In this document: in pieces, positions 35,933-43,782 of the stretch
Position numbering within the stretch: the stretch's first letter is position 1
Layout: each line of letters begins with the position of its first letter
Source of the DNA: Paenibacillus albus
GTDB lineage: Bacteria; Bacillota; Bacilli; Paenibacillales; Paenibacillaceae
Assembly (NCBI RefSeq): GCF_003952225.1
Contig: NZ_CP034437.1
Span: forward strand, 4,044,501 to 4,108,500
DNA length: 64,000 nucleotides
Direction of reading: 5' to 3'
The notes under the pieces: generated by a model
What the model saw: only the letters and a program-made list of their open reading frames with translations
What the model was told of the DNA's origin: nothing
The model's database searches: none
Program-made: the position numbers and the translations under genes

Positions 35933-36991
35933 ATGGTTAACGGTGTTAAAAGTAACGAGCCATTGAAATGGCTTTCCCCTTTGGATGCGCCTTTCCGGCT
36001 TGCCGGATTCGCGTGGGGGACGAAAGGCGGTTGCTATCGCAGACTTCCTGTCGTGGAGTCAGGGGTTCTTCGAAAGGAAGTCGATGAGCTGGCGAATCAT
36101 ACCGCTGGCGGTCAGATCCGATTTCGGACGAATGCTACGAAGCTGGTCATCCAAGCGAAGCTGTACGCTCCGAATACCGCGGAGCATATTCCGGCGACAG
36201 CCGTGAACGGCTTCGATTGCTATTTAGGCGATTATGGCTCTCAGCTGTATTACGGAACGACGCGCTTTCCCCATGACGCAGATCATTACGAGTATGTTTT
36301 CATCGAAGATTTAGCGCCCGATATGCGCGGCGTCACGCTTCACTTTCCGCTTTTTCAAGGCGTTCACGAGGTGCGGATCGGAGTGAACGAAGACGCCGTC
36401 CTCGAGGAACCAAGCGGCTATGATCATGACGGCAAAGTAATTGTTTACGGCACGTCGATTACCCAAGGCGGCTGCGCTTCTCGTCCGGGCATGGCGTACT
36501 CCAACATTTTGAGCCGCAGATTCAACCTCGAATTCATTAATTTAGGATTCTCCGGCAACGGCCAAGGCGATCCTGAAGTGGCTGCGTTCATTAATGAGGT
36601 TAAATATCCGAGCGTTATCGTGCTGGACTACGATACCAATTGCCCGACATTGCAAAAGCTGGTGGATACAATGCCGGAATTCATCCGCATTATTCGAAGT
36701 CGGCATCCGAAAGTTCCGATTGTCGTCGTATCCCGCATTCCGTTCGGATTCGAGCATGCCAAGAGATCGTCCTATCACGACAGAATCGAGAGGATGACCT
36801 TCCAACAAGAGCTAGTAAACAAGCTTCGAAGTCAAGGCGACGGATCCATTCATTTCTGTGACGGAGCTAATTTGCTAGGAGACATATGGAACGAATGCAC
36901 GGTTGACGGCATTCATCATACCGATCTTGGCTTCATGCAGATCGCTAACGGATTGACGCCGCTCCTCCAAAACCTACTGGAAGCGAGATGA
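35933..36991 (+). CDS. SGNH/GDSL hydrolase with N-terminal beta domain
   Basis: 352 residues. The N-terminal jelly-roll-like domain (1-155, including NGFDCYLGDYGSQLYYG) is followed by an SGNH domain: IVYGTSITQGGCASRPGMAY (nucleophile Ser), LGFSGNGQGDPEVA (block II Gly, block III-type Asn region) and DGIHHTDLG (Asp and His). This matches acetylxylan esterase/CE-like lipases acting on acetylated saccharides. Two starts are possible. The ATG at 35933 follows GGGAGG and is used here; the ATG at 35912 overlaps the previous stop and would add seven residues. Confidence 0.82.
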   Translation: MVNGVKSNEPLKWLSPLDAPFRLAGFAWGTKGGCYRRLPVVESGVLRKEVDELANHTAGGQIRFRTNATKLVIQAKLYAPNTAEHIPATAVNGFDCYLGDYGSQLYYGTTRFPHDADHYEYVFIEDLAPDMRGVTLHFPLFQGVHEVRIGVNEDAVLEEPSGYDHDGKVIVYGTSITQGGCASRPGMAYSNILSRRFNLEFINLGFSGNGQGDPEVAAFINEVKYPSVIVLDYDTNCPTLQKLVDTMPEFIRIIRSRHPKVPIVVVSRIPFGFEHAKRSSYHDRIERMTFQQELVNKLRSQGDGSIHFCDGANLLGDIWNECTVDGIHHTDLGFMQIANGLTPLLQNLLEAR

Positions 36992-36997
36992 TCGAAG

Positions 36998-37702
36998 ATG
37001 AACGTGCTGGCCATCGGTGCGCACCCGGATGATATTGAAGTATTTTGCGCGGGAACGCTGCTGAAGTACAAGCAGCAGGGACATAACATCTTTATCGCGT
37101 TGACGACGAGCGGAAATATCGGTTCGAACGAATATGAGAGCAGGGAAGCCATAGGTCAAGCGAGGGAGCAAGAACAGCTGGAAGCGGCAAAAGTGTTGGG
37201 AGCGCAAGTGAGGTTTATGCGATTCGACGATCAGGGCTTGCAGGACACGCCGGAATCGAGACGATCGGTCATAAACGCGATCCGCTGGGCGAATCCGGAC
37301 GTCATACTGGCTAACTATCCGCTTGATCCAAGCACGGACCATGCCATAACCGGGAAGATCGTAAGCGAAGTCATGCTGTCCATTCCCGGAAAGCTGATTC
37401 CGGCGGACGAACCTCCCATATCCCGAAACCCTTCTCTCTTTTTCTATGGCACGGCGGTGGGAATCGATTTTACTCCTGAAGTGTACGTAGACATCACAGA
37501 TGTCTTCGACCAGAAGAAGGAAGCCTTATCCAAGCATGTAAGCCAGTATGCTTGGATGGACGTCTATCAGACTCACGGCCTGCTGGACATTTTGGAAATT
37601 ACCGACAAATTCAGAGGGCTTCAAGCCGGGTTCATCTATGCGGAAAGCTATCGGGCTTTCCGGATTCACGGCTATATGCCGAACTTCAAGTTGCTGCCTT
37701 AG
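36998..37702 (+). CDS. PIG-L family deacetylase 2
   Basis: 234 residues, paralogous to the protein at 35.2 kb. AIGAHPDDIEVFCAG is intact, but the second motif reads DPSTDHAITG instead of HPDHR: the last His (zinc ligand) is kept and the first His, which helps stabilise the transition state in characterised members, is Ser. It may have a different mechanism or substrate. It is the last gene of the glycan locus. An upstream ATCGAAGATG gives only a moderate ribosome site. Confidence 0.83.
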   Translation: MNVLAIGAHPDDIEVFCAGTLLKYKQQGHNIFIALTTSGNIGSNEYESREAIGQAREQEQLEAAKVLGAQVRFMRFDDQGLQDTPESRRSVINAIRWANPDVILANYPLDPSTDHAITGKIVSEVMLSIPGKLIPADEPPISRNPSLFFYGTAVGIDFTPEVYVDITDVFDQKKEALSKHVSQYAWMDVYQTHGLLDILEITDKFRGLQAGFIYAESYRAFRIHGYMPNFKLLP

Positions 37703-37720
37703 CTCATTAAATCCCATTAA

Positions 37721-37756
37721 TAAAAAAGAATCCCGCGTTAACGAAACGCGGGATTC
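37721..37756 (-). terminator. Intrinsic terminator for tdk (minus strand)
   Basis: Stem GAATCCCGCGTT / AACGCGGGATTC (37728-37756). Read on the minus strand it is followed by TTTTTTATT. It lies beyond the plus-strand terminator described next, so the two convergent transcripts overlap. Confidence 0.88.
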
Positions 37757-37765
37757 TCCACACAC

Positions 37766-37797
37766 AAGAGAGGCGATATTCGCCTCTCTTTCTTTAT
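37766..37797 (+). terminator. Intrinsic terminator for the glycan locus (plus strand)
   Basis: AAGAGAGGCG / CGCCTCTCTT with an ATATT loop, then TCTTTATTC. It sits against the tdk stop codon. Confidence 0.85.
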
Positions 37798-38405
37798 TCT
37801 TCACTATCGCTGTCATTCTGGCTGCGGAAGGCTTGGTTATAGCACCGCCTGCATACCGGCTTGTAATCCTCGTTGCCGCCGATTTGGATCTGTGCGCCTG
37901 CGTTAACCGGCTGCCCATCACGGAAACGGATGACCATCGTAGCTTTGCGGTCGCAATACCAGCAGATCGTCTTAATCTCTTCGATCTTGTCCGCTTGCAC
38001 GAGCAGATTGTAGCTGCCTTCGAACAGCTGGTTCTGGAAGTCGTTCTTCAGCCCGAAAGCCATAACCGGAATGTTCAATTCGTCGACAACCTGGGTGAGC
38101 TGGATAATATGATGCTTCTTCAGAAACTGCGCTTCATCAATAAGGACGCAGTAGATTTGCTTTGGTCCGCTCGTTGAGAGATGTGACTTCACGCTCTCAT
38201 ACAGATTCGTCTGCTCGTCGACCGGAATGGCCGCCCGCTCGAAGCCGACCCGGGAGCCGACTAGCTCTGCGCCATCTCTTGCGCTGAACGATGGCGAGTA
38301 GATGAGGACCCGTTTGCCTTGCTCCTCGTAATTATGTGCCACTTTAATAATTTCAAACGATTTGCCGCTGTTCATCGTTCCATATTTGTAATAGAGCTGT
38401 GCCAC
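37794..38405 (-). CDS. tdk: Thymidine kinase
   Basis: 203 residues, type II thymidine kinase of the E. coli-like subgroup: it starts [15 protein letters not shown] (P-loop) rather than with the Bacillus-type N-terminus. Further motifs are LIDEAQFL (Walker B/DEA), FGLKNDFQ (lasso), and four zinc-binding Cys in ICWYCDRKA and PVCRRCY. It phosphorylates thymidine to dTMP for salvage. The GTG at 38405 is preceded by TTGGAGGAG; the ATG at 38432 falls upstream of that site. Transcribed against the flanking operons. Confidence 0.93.
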   Translation of the reverse strand: MAQLYYKYGTMNSGKSFEIIKVAHNYEEQGKRVLIYSPSFSARDGAELVGSRVGFERAAIPVDEQTNLYESVKSHLSTSGPKQIYCVLIDEAQFLKKHHIIQLTQVVDELNIPVMAFGLKNDFQNQLFEGSYNLLVQADKIEEIKTICWYCDRKATMVIRFRDGQPVNAGAQIQIGGNEDYKPVCRRCYNQAFRSQNDSDSEE

Positions 38406-38439
38406 GAAAGAATCTCCTCCAAGCAATATCATCTATATT

Positions 38440-38468
38440 CTTTTAACATATTCGAGTCGTTGTGACAA
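38440..38468 (-). promoter_or_regulatory. Candidate tdk promoter
   Basis: On the minus strand TTGTCA-N17-TAAAAG lies about 35 bases upstream of the tdk GTG. The -35 is good and the -10 moderate. Confidence 0.4.
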
Positions 38469-38639
38469 GGAAATGATCCGGACAAAAAAAGGCATATAAG
38501 AGCGGTTTGCTAACGTGCAAATAGTAGAGTTGCTTTGTTGTTGTTTTATCAGATTGTGGTTTTGTTAAAGTCCGGCCCGCTTCAACCGCGCGTGATTGTT
38601 TACTTTTTCTTCATAAATAGGCGGGGAAGTCTATCGTTC

Positions 38640-38652
38640 GTTCAATATTGTT
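38640..38652 (+). promoter_or_regulatory. Candidate DeoR operator upstream of the PHP operon
   Basis: GTTCAATATTGTT, with the palindromic core CAATATTG. A copy with one difference, in reverse orientation, lies at 43548-43560 before the importer genes of the same locus. It is 30 bases upstream of the promoter's -35. Apart from this site, the tdk promoter and the next entry, I see nothing further in the 370-base gap between tdk and the first PHP gene. Confidence 0.4.
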
Positions 38653-38681
38653 AACGGAGAGTTAAATCTTGCTGCGAAGGA

Positions 38682-38710
38682 TTGAATTGTATTTGCGCGC
38701 AAGTTATGCT
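38682..38710 (+). promoter_or_regulatory. SigA-type promoter for the PHP/PLP operon
   Basis: TTGAAT-N17-TATGCT, giving a leader of about 60 bases before the ATG at 38776. Confidence 0.6.
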
Positions 38711-38775
38711 GAACGAAGCAACATGAAAATAGATTAAAACCACAATAAACCAAACACATCTGAGGAGGCACTATT

Positions 38776-39747
38776 ATGAAAAATATGGTTCTGATCGACC
38801 GCAGCAAAGCGACATATAAAGGCAATCTTCATCTTCATACAACATGGTCCGACGGCAGACTGCCAGCTGCTAAAGTGGTGGATGCATTCAAGACCAAGGG
38901 CTATCATTTCATCTGCATGAGCGATCATGATGTTTACACGCGGACAGAGGAGTTCAATACGCCGGATTTCATTACGATTCCCGGCATGGAACGCGGAGAG
39001 CTCAATCCGGTGAGAGACAAAGATCCCGGTTATCACCTCGGCGCGCTAGATGATCCGACAGTCGAGCCTGAGTTTGAGCGTTATGAGCATTTGCAGCAGT
39101 TCCCGGTGCCGATTCCATGGGTTGGCGACCATTCGCCTCAGCTGATGATTGATGAATTGCGCGCACACGGCAACCTCGTTATTTTCAACCATCCTGAGTG
39201 GCATCTAACTAGATTTGAAGACATGGTGAAATACGACAACTTCTTCGCGATTGAAATCTACAACCATGCAACCGAATGGTCTACTGCCAGCTCGTACGGT
39301 GCCGCTTACTGGGATCACGCGCTTCAAAATGGCAAACGAGTGTACGGAATCGCAGCAGACGATTCTCACGGTCATTATCCGAATTGGAAAATTCCAGAGT
39401 ATGGCGGCGGTTGGGTACAGGTGCAAGCCGAGTCGCTCACGCATGAAGGCGTCATTCGCAGCTTGAAAGCCGGTGAATTCTACTCAAGCTCCGGTCCGGA
39501 AGTCTATGATCTCCGCGTAGAGGATGGCAAGCTCAAGATCGAATGCTCGCCGTGCAAATTCATTATGTTCAAGGCGTTCCCGCAGCGCGGTCCATTCCTC
39601 GGCCATTTCGATACGGCTGCTCCGATGACGGAAGCGTCTATGACGATTGAAGAAGACATGACCTATATTCGTGTGGAATGCATCGACTTTGAAGGCAATG
39701 TCGCATGGACGAATCCCATGTTCGTTGCCGACTTGCTCGGGGAATAG
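38776..39747 (+). CDS. PHP-family metallohydrolase (CehA/McbA-like), paralogue 1
   Basis: 323 residues. PHP-domain metal motifs are in order: GNLHLHTTWSDG (about 16-27), MSDHDVY (about 51-57), FNHPEWH and IAADDSHGH (about 200). A C-terminal beta domain ends YIRVECIDFEGNVAWTNPMF, typical of the CehA/McbA group. PHP enzymes use two or three metals to cleave phosphoesters, though some act on other esters or amides. It is followed within 13 bases by a close paralogue and shares an operon with a PLP enzyme. The ribosome site is TGAGGAGGC. No signal peptide. Confidence 0.87.
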   Translation: MKNMVLIDRSKATYKGNLHLHTTWSDGRLPAAKVVDAFKTKGYHFICMSDHDVYTRTEEFNTPDFITIPGMERGELNPVRDKDPGYHLGALDDPTVEPEFERYEHLQQFPVPIPWVGDHSPQLMIDELRAHGNLVIFNHPEWHLTRFEDMVKYDNFFAIEIYNHATEWSTASSYGAAYWDHALQNGKRVYGIAADDSHGHYPNWKIPEYGGGWVQVQAESLTHEGVIRSLKAGEFYSSSGPEVYDLRVEDGKLKIECSPCKFIMFKAFPQRGPFLGHFDTAAPMTEASMTIEEDMTYIRVECIDFEGNVAWTNPMFVADLLGE

Positions 39748-39760
39748 GAGGCGGTAAACG

Positions 39761-40732
39761 ATGAAAACAATTATTTACCTCGACGGCAGTAAACGCAAGT
39801 ATAAAGGTAATTTGCATACACACTCCACGCGCAGCGACGGCCAATATCCACAGGAAACCGTCATCGAAGCGTACAGATCACGCGGCTACAGCTTCATCTG
39901 TCTAAGCGATCATGAAATTTATTGGAAGTCTGACGCGTTCGATGATGAGCAGTTCATTATGCTGGACGGCTATGAAATGGCATGCGAGATGAGCTGGCGG
40001 GAGACCGGGCAGCAGTTCCATATCCACGGTCTTCTGGACCGCTCGCTCGGATCGGTTAATGAGTTCGAGCACGATGAAGAGCATGCGAAGCCTGATTTCA
40101 CCAGCCTTGCAACGATCCAAGCATTGATTGATGAGATGAAGGAGAGAGGCAATCTCGTCATTATGAATCATCCGGTTTGGTCGCGAAATAAAGAAGAAGA
40201 GCTGCTTCAGCTCGACGGTTACTATGCGATAGAAATCTACAATCACCAGTCTGAGCTCGACGAAGCGGTCGGCTATGGCGTGCATCACTGGGATTACTTG
40301 CTTAAGCGCGGACGCAAAGTGTTCGCTGTAGCCGCAGACGATGCTCACGGCGGTTCGATGGATGCGCCGATCTCCGAATTTTTCGGCGGCTGGATCTCGG
40401 TGGAAGCAGACGAGCTGAAGCAGCAATCGGTTATCGATGCAATGAAGGAAGGCAGATACTATTCTTCAAATGGACCAGAGATCTTCGACATGCGCGTGGA
40501 GGACGGGTATCTGAAGATTGAATGCTCGCCTGTGAAGTTCATCAAATTCATTACGCATCCATTCAACGGTCGGAACGTGTTCAATCAGGATGCCTCTCCG
40601 GTAACTAGCGCAGCGTTTCGAGTGGAAGGCGAAGAAAGCTATATTCGTGTGGAATGTGTTGACTTTGAAGGGAATGTCGCATGGTCCAATCCCATCTATC
40701 CAGGTGAATGGAAGGTCATTACGGAGAAATGA
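39761..40732 (+). CDS. PHP-family metallohydrolase (CehA/McbA-like), paralogue 2
   Basis: 323 residues, exactly as long as the preceding paralogue and alignable throughout. GNLHTHSTRSDG, LSDHEIY, MNHPVW and VAADDAHGG keep the metal ligands; the C-terminus reads YIRVECVDFEGNVAWSNPIY. Differences concentrate between residues 60 and 120, where the substrate loop is expected, so the pair may act on two related compounds or two steps. AGGAGGCGG precedes the ATG. The next gene's start overlaps its stop. Confidence 0.87.
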   Translation: MKTIIYLDGSKRKYKGNLHTHSTRSDGQYPQETVIEAYRSRGYSFICLSDHEIYWKSDAFDDEQFIMLDGYEMACEMSWRETGQQFHIHGLLDRSLGSVNEFEHDEEHAKPDFTSLATIQALIDEMKERGNLVIMNHPVWSRNKEEELLQLDGYYAIEIYNHQSELDEAVGYGVHHWDYLLKRGRKVFAVAADDAHGGSMDAPISEFFGGWISVEADELKQQSVIDAMKEGRYYSSNGPEIFDMRVEDGYLKIECSPVKFIKFITHPFNGRNVFNQDASPVTSAAFRVEGEESYIRVECVDFEGNVAWSNPIYPGEWKVITEK

Positions 40733-42117
40733 GCAGAAGCGAGCAGGAGCTGCATAAGCAGTTCCGCCGAGAGATTACGAGACTAGTCATTCCTTCCGTG
40801 CTCCAGATGGTCATCGGCAACTCTTTCTCACTCCTTAATACCATCATGGTCGGCCGTCTCGGCGATACGGCTATCGCAGTTGTAGCCGCGACAGGCCAGA
40901 TTGGTTTTATCCTTAGCATGATTCTGTCCGCGGTGTATGGAATCACGGCTTATATCACGCAATTCCACGGGAAACGCGATCAGGAGTCCGTGAAGAAGGC
41001 GTTCGGTCTCATGCTCCTATCGAGTGTCTTGGTAACATTAACGTTGTTAATTATCATCATGCTGTTCCGCAGCTCTCTGTTATCGCTGTTCGTTAACGAT
41101 CCGCAGGCTGCTGCATACGGCGTACAATATTTATCCGTACTGATGGTTGTTTACCTGATCAATTCGTTCAAGGACGTCTACGGTCAAGCGCTTGGCGCTA
41201 TTGGGCGCAATAAGCTGACGCTTGTTGTGGGATTAATTGCGATGTCGCTCAATGCAGTCCTAGACTATGCACTAATCTACGGTAAGCTCGGCTTCGCTAG
41301 CTACGGCATTCAAGGCGCCGCATGGGCGACGCTGGCCGCATCCGTGCTCAGCACGCTGCTCCTGCTTGGCTATGTGTATGGGAAGAAGTATTACTTCCAC
41401 ATCACAATGAAAGAGCTGCTTCAATCGTTCAATCTTTCTTTTGCGAAGAAGATTTACGCTACGACGCTTCCGCTTATTTTGCATGAAGGACTTTGGTCGG
41501 TCGGGAATATGCTTTACGCGGTTGCTTTCGGCTACATGGGAGTATCGGCACTTGCCACGTTCCAGCTCGCCCGAACCTTCAATGGCTACTTCATGATGGT
41601 GATCTTCGGCTTCGCCTATGCTGCAAAGGTGATGATCGGCCAGAAGCTGGCGCAGGACGATTCACGGGAAGCGCTCATCTATGCGAAGAAATTCACGCGA
41701 CTATCGGTTGCAGCTTCCGTCGTCGTTAGTGCTCTGATTCTCTCGCTTAATCCGGTCATGCTCCGGTTGTTCAGCCACACCAGCAGTGATGTGCAGACCG
41801 CGCTGCACCACATCATGATCATACAGGCTGCTGTCATGTCGCTTTATTTTCTAAACAACGTATGGATTGTCGGGATGTTCCGCGCCGGCGGCGACAATGT
41901 GTATACGATGAGGCTGATCGGTGTAACGACATGGGTGATCGCACTGCCGCTCGTATTCGCAGGCGCGTATCTATTCCATTGGCCGATCGAGGTGGTCTAC
42001 TTCATGTTCGCTATGGAGGAGATCTCCAAAGCGTTCATTGGATACTTCCGTTATCGCTCCAAGCGGTGGGCGAACAATTTAATTTCAACGATGGATGAGG
42101 AGAGAGAAGTTGCTTAG
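40729..42117 (+). CDS. MATE family efflux transporter
   Basis: 462 residues with about twelve membrane helices. The MATE pattern is clear: ITRLVIPSVLQMVIGNSFSL then LNTIMVGRLGDTAIAVVA in the first half, and the repeated second half from ATTLPLILHEGLWSVGNMLY. Exchanges H+ or Na+ for organic cations or other small molecules. The ATG at 40729 overlaps the preceding stop (ATGA); another in-frame ATG at 40708 would add seven residues. Placement inside a catabolic operon suggests export of a toxic intermediate or by-product, which is inferred. Confidence 0.88.
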   Translation: MSRSEQELHKQFRREITRLVIPSVLQMVIGNSFSLLNTIMVGRLGDTAIAVVAATGQIGFILSMILSAVYGITAYITQFHGKRDQESVKKAFGLMLLSSVLVTLTLLIIIMLFRSSLLSLFVNDPQAAAYGVQYLSVLMVVYLINSFKDVYGQALGAIGRNKLTLVVGLIAMSLNAVLDYALIYGKLGFASYGIQGAAWATLAASVLSTLLLLGYVYGKKYYFHITMKELLQSFNLSFAKKIYATTLPLILHEGLWSVGNMLYAVAFGYMGVSALATFQLARTFNGYFMMVIFGFAYAAKVMIGQKLAQDDSREALIYAKKFTRLSVAASVVVSALILSLNPVMLRLFSHTSSDVQTALHHIMIIQAAVMSLYFLNNVWIVGMFRAGGDNVYTMRLIGVTTWVIALPLVFAGAYLFHWPIEVVYFMFAMEEISKAFIGYFRYRSKRWANNLISTMDEEREVA

Positions 42118-42181
42118 CCTGGTCCATTAGGAGGATACGCGCTTCTTTCTGAAATAGATACATCAATAGGAGGCCACGCAG

Positions 42182-43537
42182 ATGGAAATGAAATCATACA
42201 TGCGGACAGAAGGGGATATTAATTTGTCCCCGGAGCGCCAAGAATGGCAAAATCAGCACTTAAGCGAGGAAACTAAGGAAATCTTGGAGGAAGACAGCCG
42301 CTATTTCCTTCATCAGTCGATGTCGACGCCGTGCCTGAACGTCATTGTGAACGCAGAAGGCATTTATCTGGAAGATCAAGATGGTCGCAAATATATGGAT
42401 TTCCACGGCAACAGCGTTCACCAGGTCGGCTATAAGAATCGGTACGTGCTGGACGCGGTCATGAAACAGCTCGAGGAGCTTCCGTTCCTGCCGCGCCGCT
42501 ACACGAATCCGGTTGCGATCAAGCTGGCGAAGAAGCTGGCGGAGCTTGCGCCTGGTGACCTGAACAAGGTGCTGTTCACACCGGGCGGCACGAGTGCAAT
42601 CGGGATAGCGCTGAAGCTCGCACGCAAAGCAACAGGGAAATTCAAGACAATCTCAACCTGGGATTCATTCCACGGCGCAAGCTTGGATGCGATCTCCGTT
42701 GGGGGAGAGGGCGTGTTCCGCAATCACATTGGCCCGCTTCTTCCGGGCACGGAGCATTTTATGCCATTCAATTCTTACCGCTGTATTATGGGTGATTGCG
42801 AAGACGGGCTGAAATCTCTGGATTACTTGGAATTTATGCTGGAACGCGAAGCGGACGTAGGCGCCATTATTTTGGAGCCGATCCGCAGCACCGATGTGCA
42901 AATTCCCCCGACCGCTTACTTTAAGCGACTACGTGAGCTGTGCGACCGCTACGGCGTACTGCTTATCTTGGATGAAATTCCTACGGCCTTCGGACGGACA
43001 GGAACGATGTTCGTACACGAGCATTACGGCATCATTCCGGATATCGTCGTGATCGGCAAAGGATTCGGCGGCGGGGTGTTCCCCATGGCTGGCATCATCG
43101 TCCGCGAAGGGCTTGATGTCGCGCAAGATATTTCGCTTGGACATTACACCCATGAGAAGAGCTCCGTCGGCTGCGCGGCTGCGCTAGCGACGATCGAATA
43201 CATCGAGAATAATAAGCTGCTTGAGCATGCGCAGCAGATGGAGCTCATCCTCAAGGAGAAGCTCGCCGAAATGATGTCGAAACATATCGTGATCGGTGAT
43301 ATCCGCGTGAAGGGCATGTTGGCTGCGATCGAGCTAGTGACCGATCGTACGACAAAAGAGAAAGCAGTAGAAGGCGCCGAGAAAGTCATGTACATCTGCA
43401 TGGAGCGAGGGCTGAGCTTTAAAGTGTCGAATGGCAATGTGCTGACGCTTGTTCCGCCGCTCATTACAACCAAAGAACAGCTGGAATGGGCACTGCAGCA
43501 GATTGAAGAAGCGATCGAGACTGTGTTCTCGAGTTAA
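42182..43537 (+). CDS. Class-III PLP-dependent enzyme, PbfA-like, paralogue 1
   Basis: 451 residues, aminotransferase class III fold. The N-terminal block GDINLSPERQEWQ, YFLHQSMSTPCLNV and DFHGNSVHQVGY, then RRYTN, resembles a group that includes (R)-1-hydroxy-2-aminoethylphosphonate ammonia-lyase (PbfA); I rely on memory for that match. PLP contacts are TPGGTSAIG, LILDEIPTAFGRTG and Lys in VIGKGFGGG. Ordinary aminotransferases of amino acids, polyamines or beta-alanine are alternatives. The ribosome site is ATAGGAGGCC. A second copy lies at 48.3 kb. Confidence 0.8.
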   Translation: MEMKSYMRTEGDINLSPERQEWQNQHLSEETKEILEEDSRYFLHQSMSTPCLNVIVNAEGIYLEDQDGRKYMDFHGNSVHQVGYKNRYVLDAVMKQLEELPFLPRRYTNPVAIKLAKKLAELAPGDLNKVLFTPGGTSAIGIALKLARKATGKFKTISTWDSFHGASLDAISVGGEGVFRNHIGPLLPGTEHFMPFNSYRCIMGDCEDGLKSLDYLEFMLEREADVGAIILEPIRSTDVQIPPTAYFKRLRELCDRYGVLLILDEIPTAFGRTGTMFVHEHYGIIPDIVVIGKGFGGGVFPMAGIIVREGLDVAQDISLGHYTHEKSSVGCAAALATIEYIENNKLLEHAQQMELILKEKLAEMMSKHIVIGDIRVKGMLAAIELVTDRTTKEKAVEGAEKVMYICMERGLSFKVSNGNVLTLVPPLITTKEQLEWALQQIEEAIETVFSS

Positions 43538-43547
43538 TATCACAAGA

Positions 43548-43560
43548 AACAATATTAAAC
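43548..43560 (+). promoter_or_regulatory. Candidate DeoR operator upstream of the importer genes
   Basis: AACAATATTAAAC is the reverse complement of GTTTAATATTGTT and differs at one base from the site at 38640-38652. A related AAAATATTAACG follows at about 43572. The two sites flank the two transcription blocks of one locus. Confidence 0.4.
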
Positions 43561-43633
43561 AACAACAACACAAAATATTAACGTTGATTTAATCCTCCTT
43601 TTACAAGTGATGCTTATACTAAGCTTGTAGCTA

Positions 43634-43686
43634 AGTGAAAACGGCTGTAGCCTTCCGACCTTCGGCGGCAGCAGCTAACGTTTCAC
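43634..43686. repeat. Imperfect stem-loop in the leader of the binding-protein gene
   Basis: Outer arms GTGAAAACG / CGTTTCAC enclose inner arms GCTG..GCC / GGC..CAGC around TTCCGACCTT. It looks like a dispersed palindromic repeat or an mRNA stabiliser rather than a terminator (no T-run). It sits within the 246-base gap between the first PLP gene and the importer. A TATACT at 43615-43620 could be a -10, but no -35 is convincing. Confidence 0.5.
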
Positions 43687-43782
43687 GGCGAAATCTAAGC
43701 AAAGGATATCGAACAGTTATACTTTCTTAGATTTATAAAAAAGACCTCGAACTAAAGAGGAAACCTAGGAGGAACTACTGGA

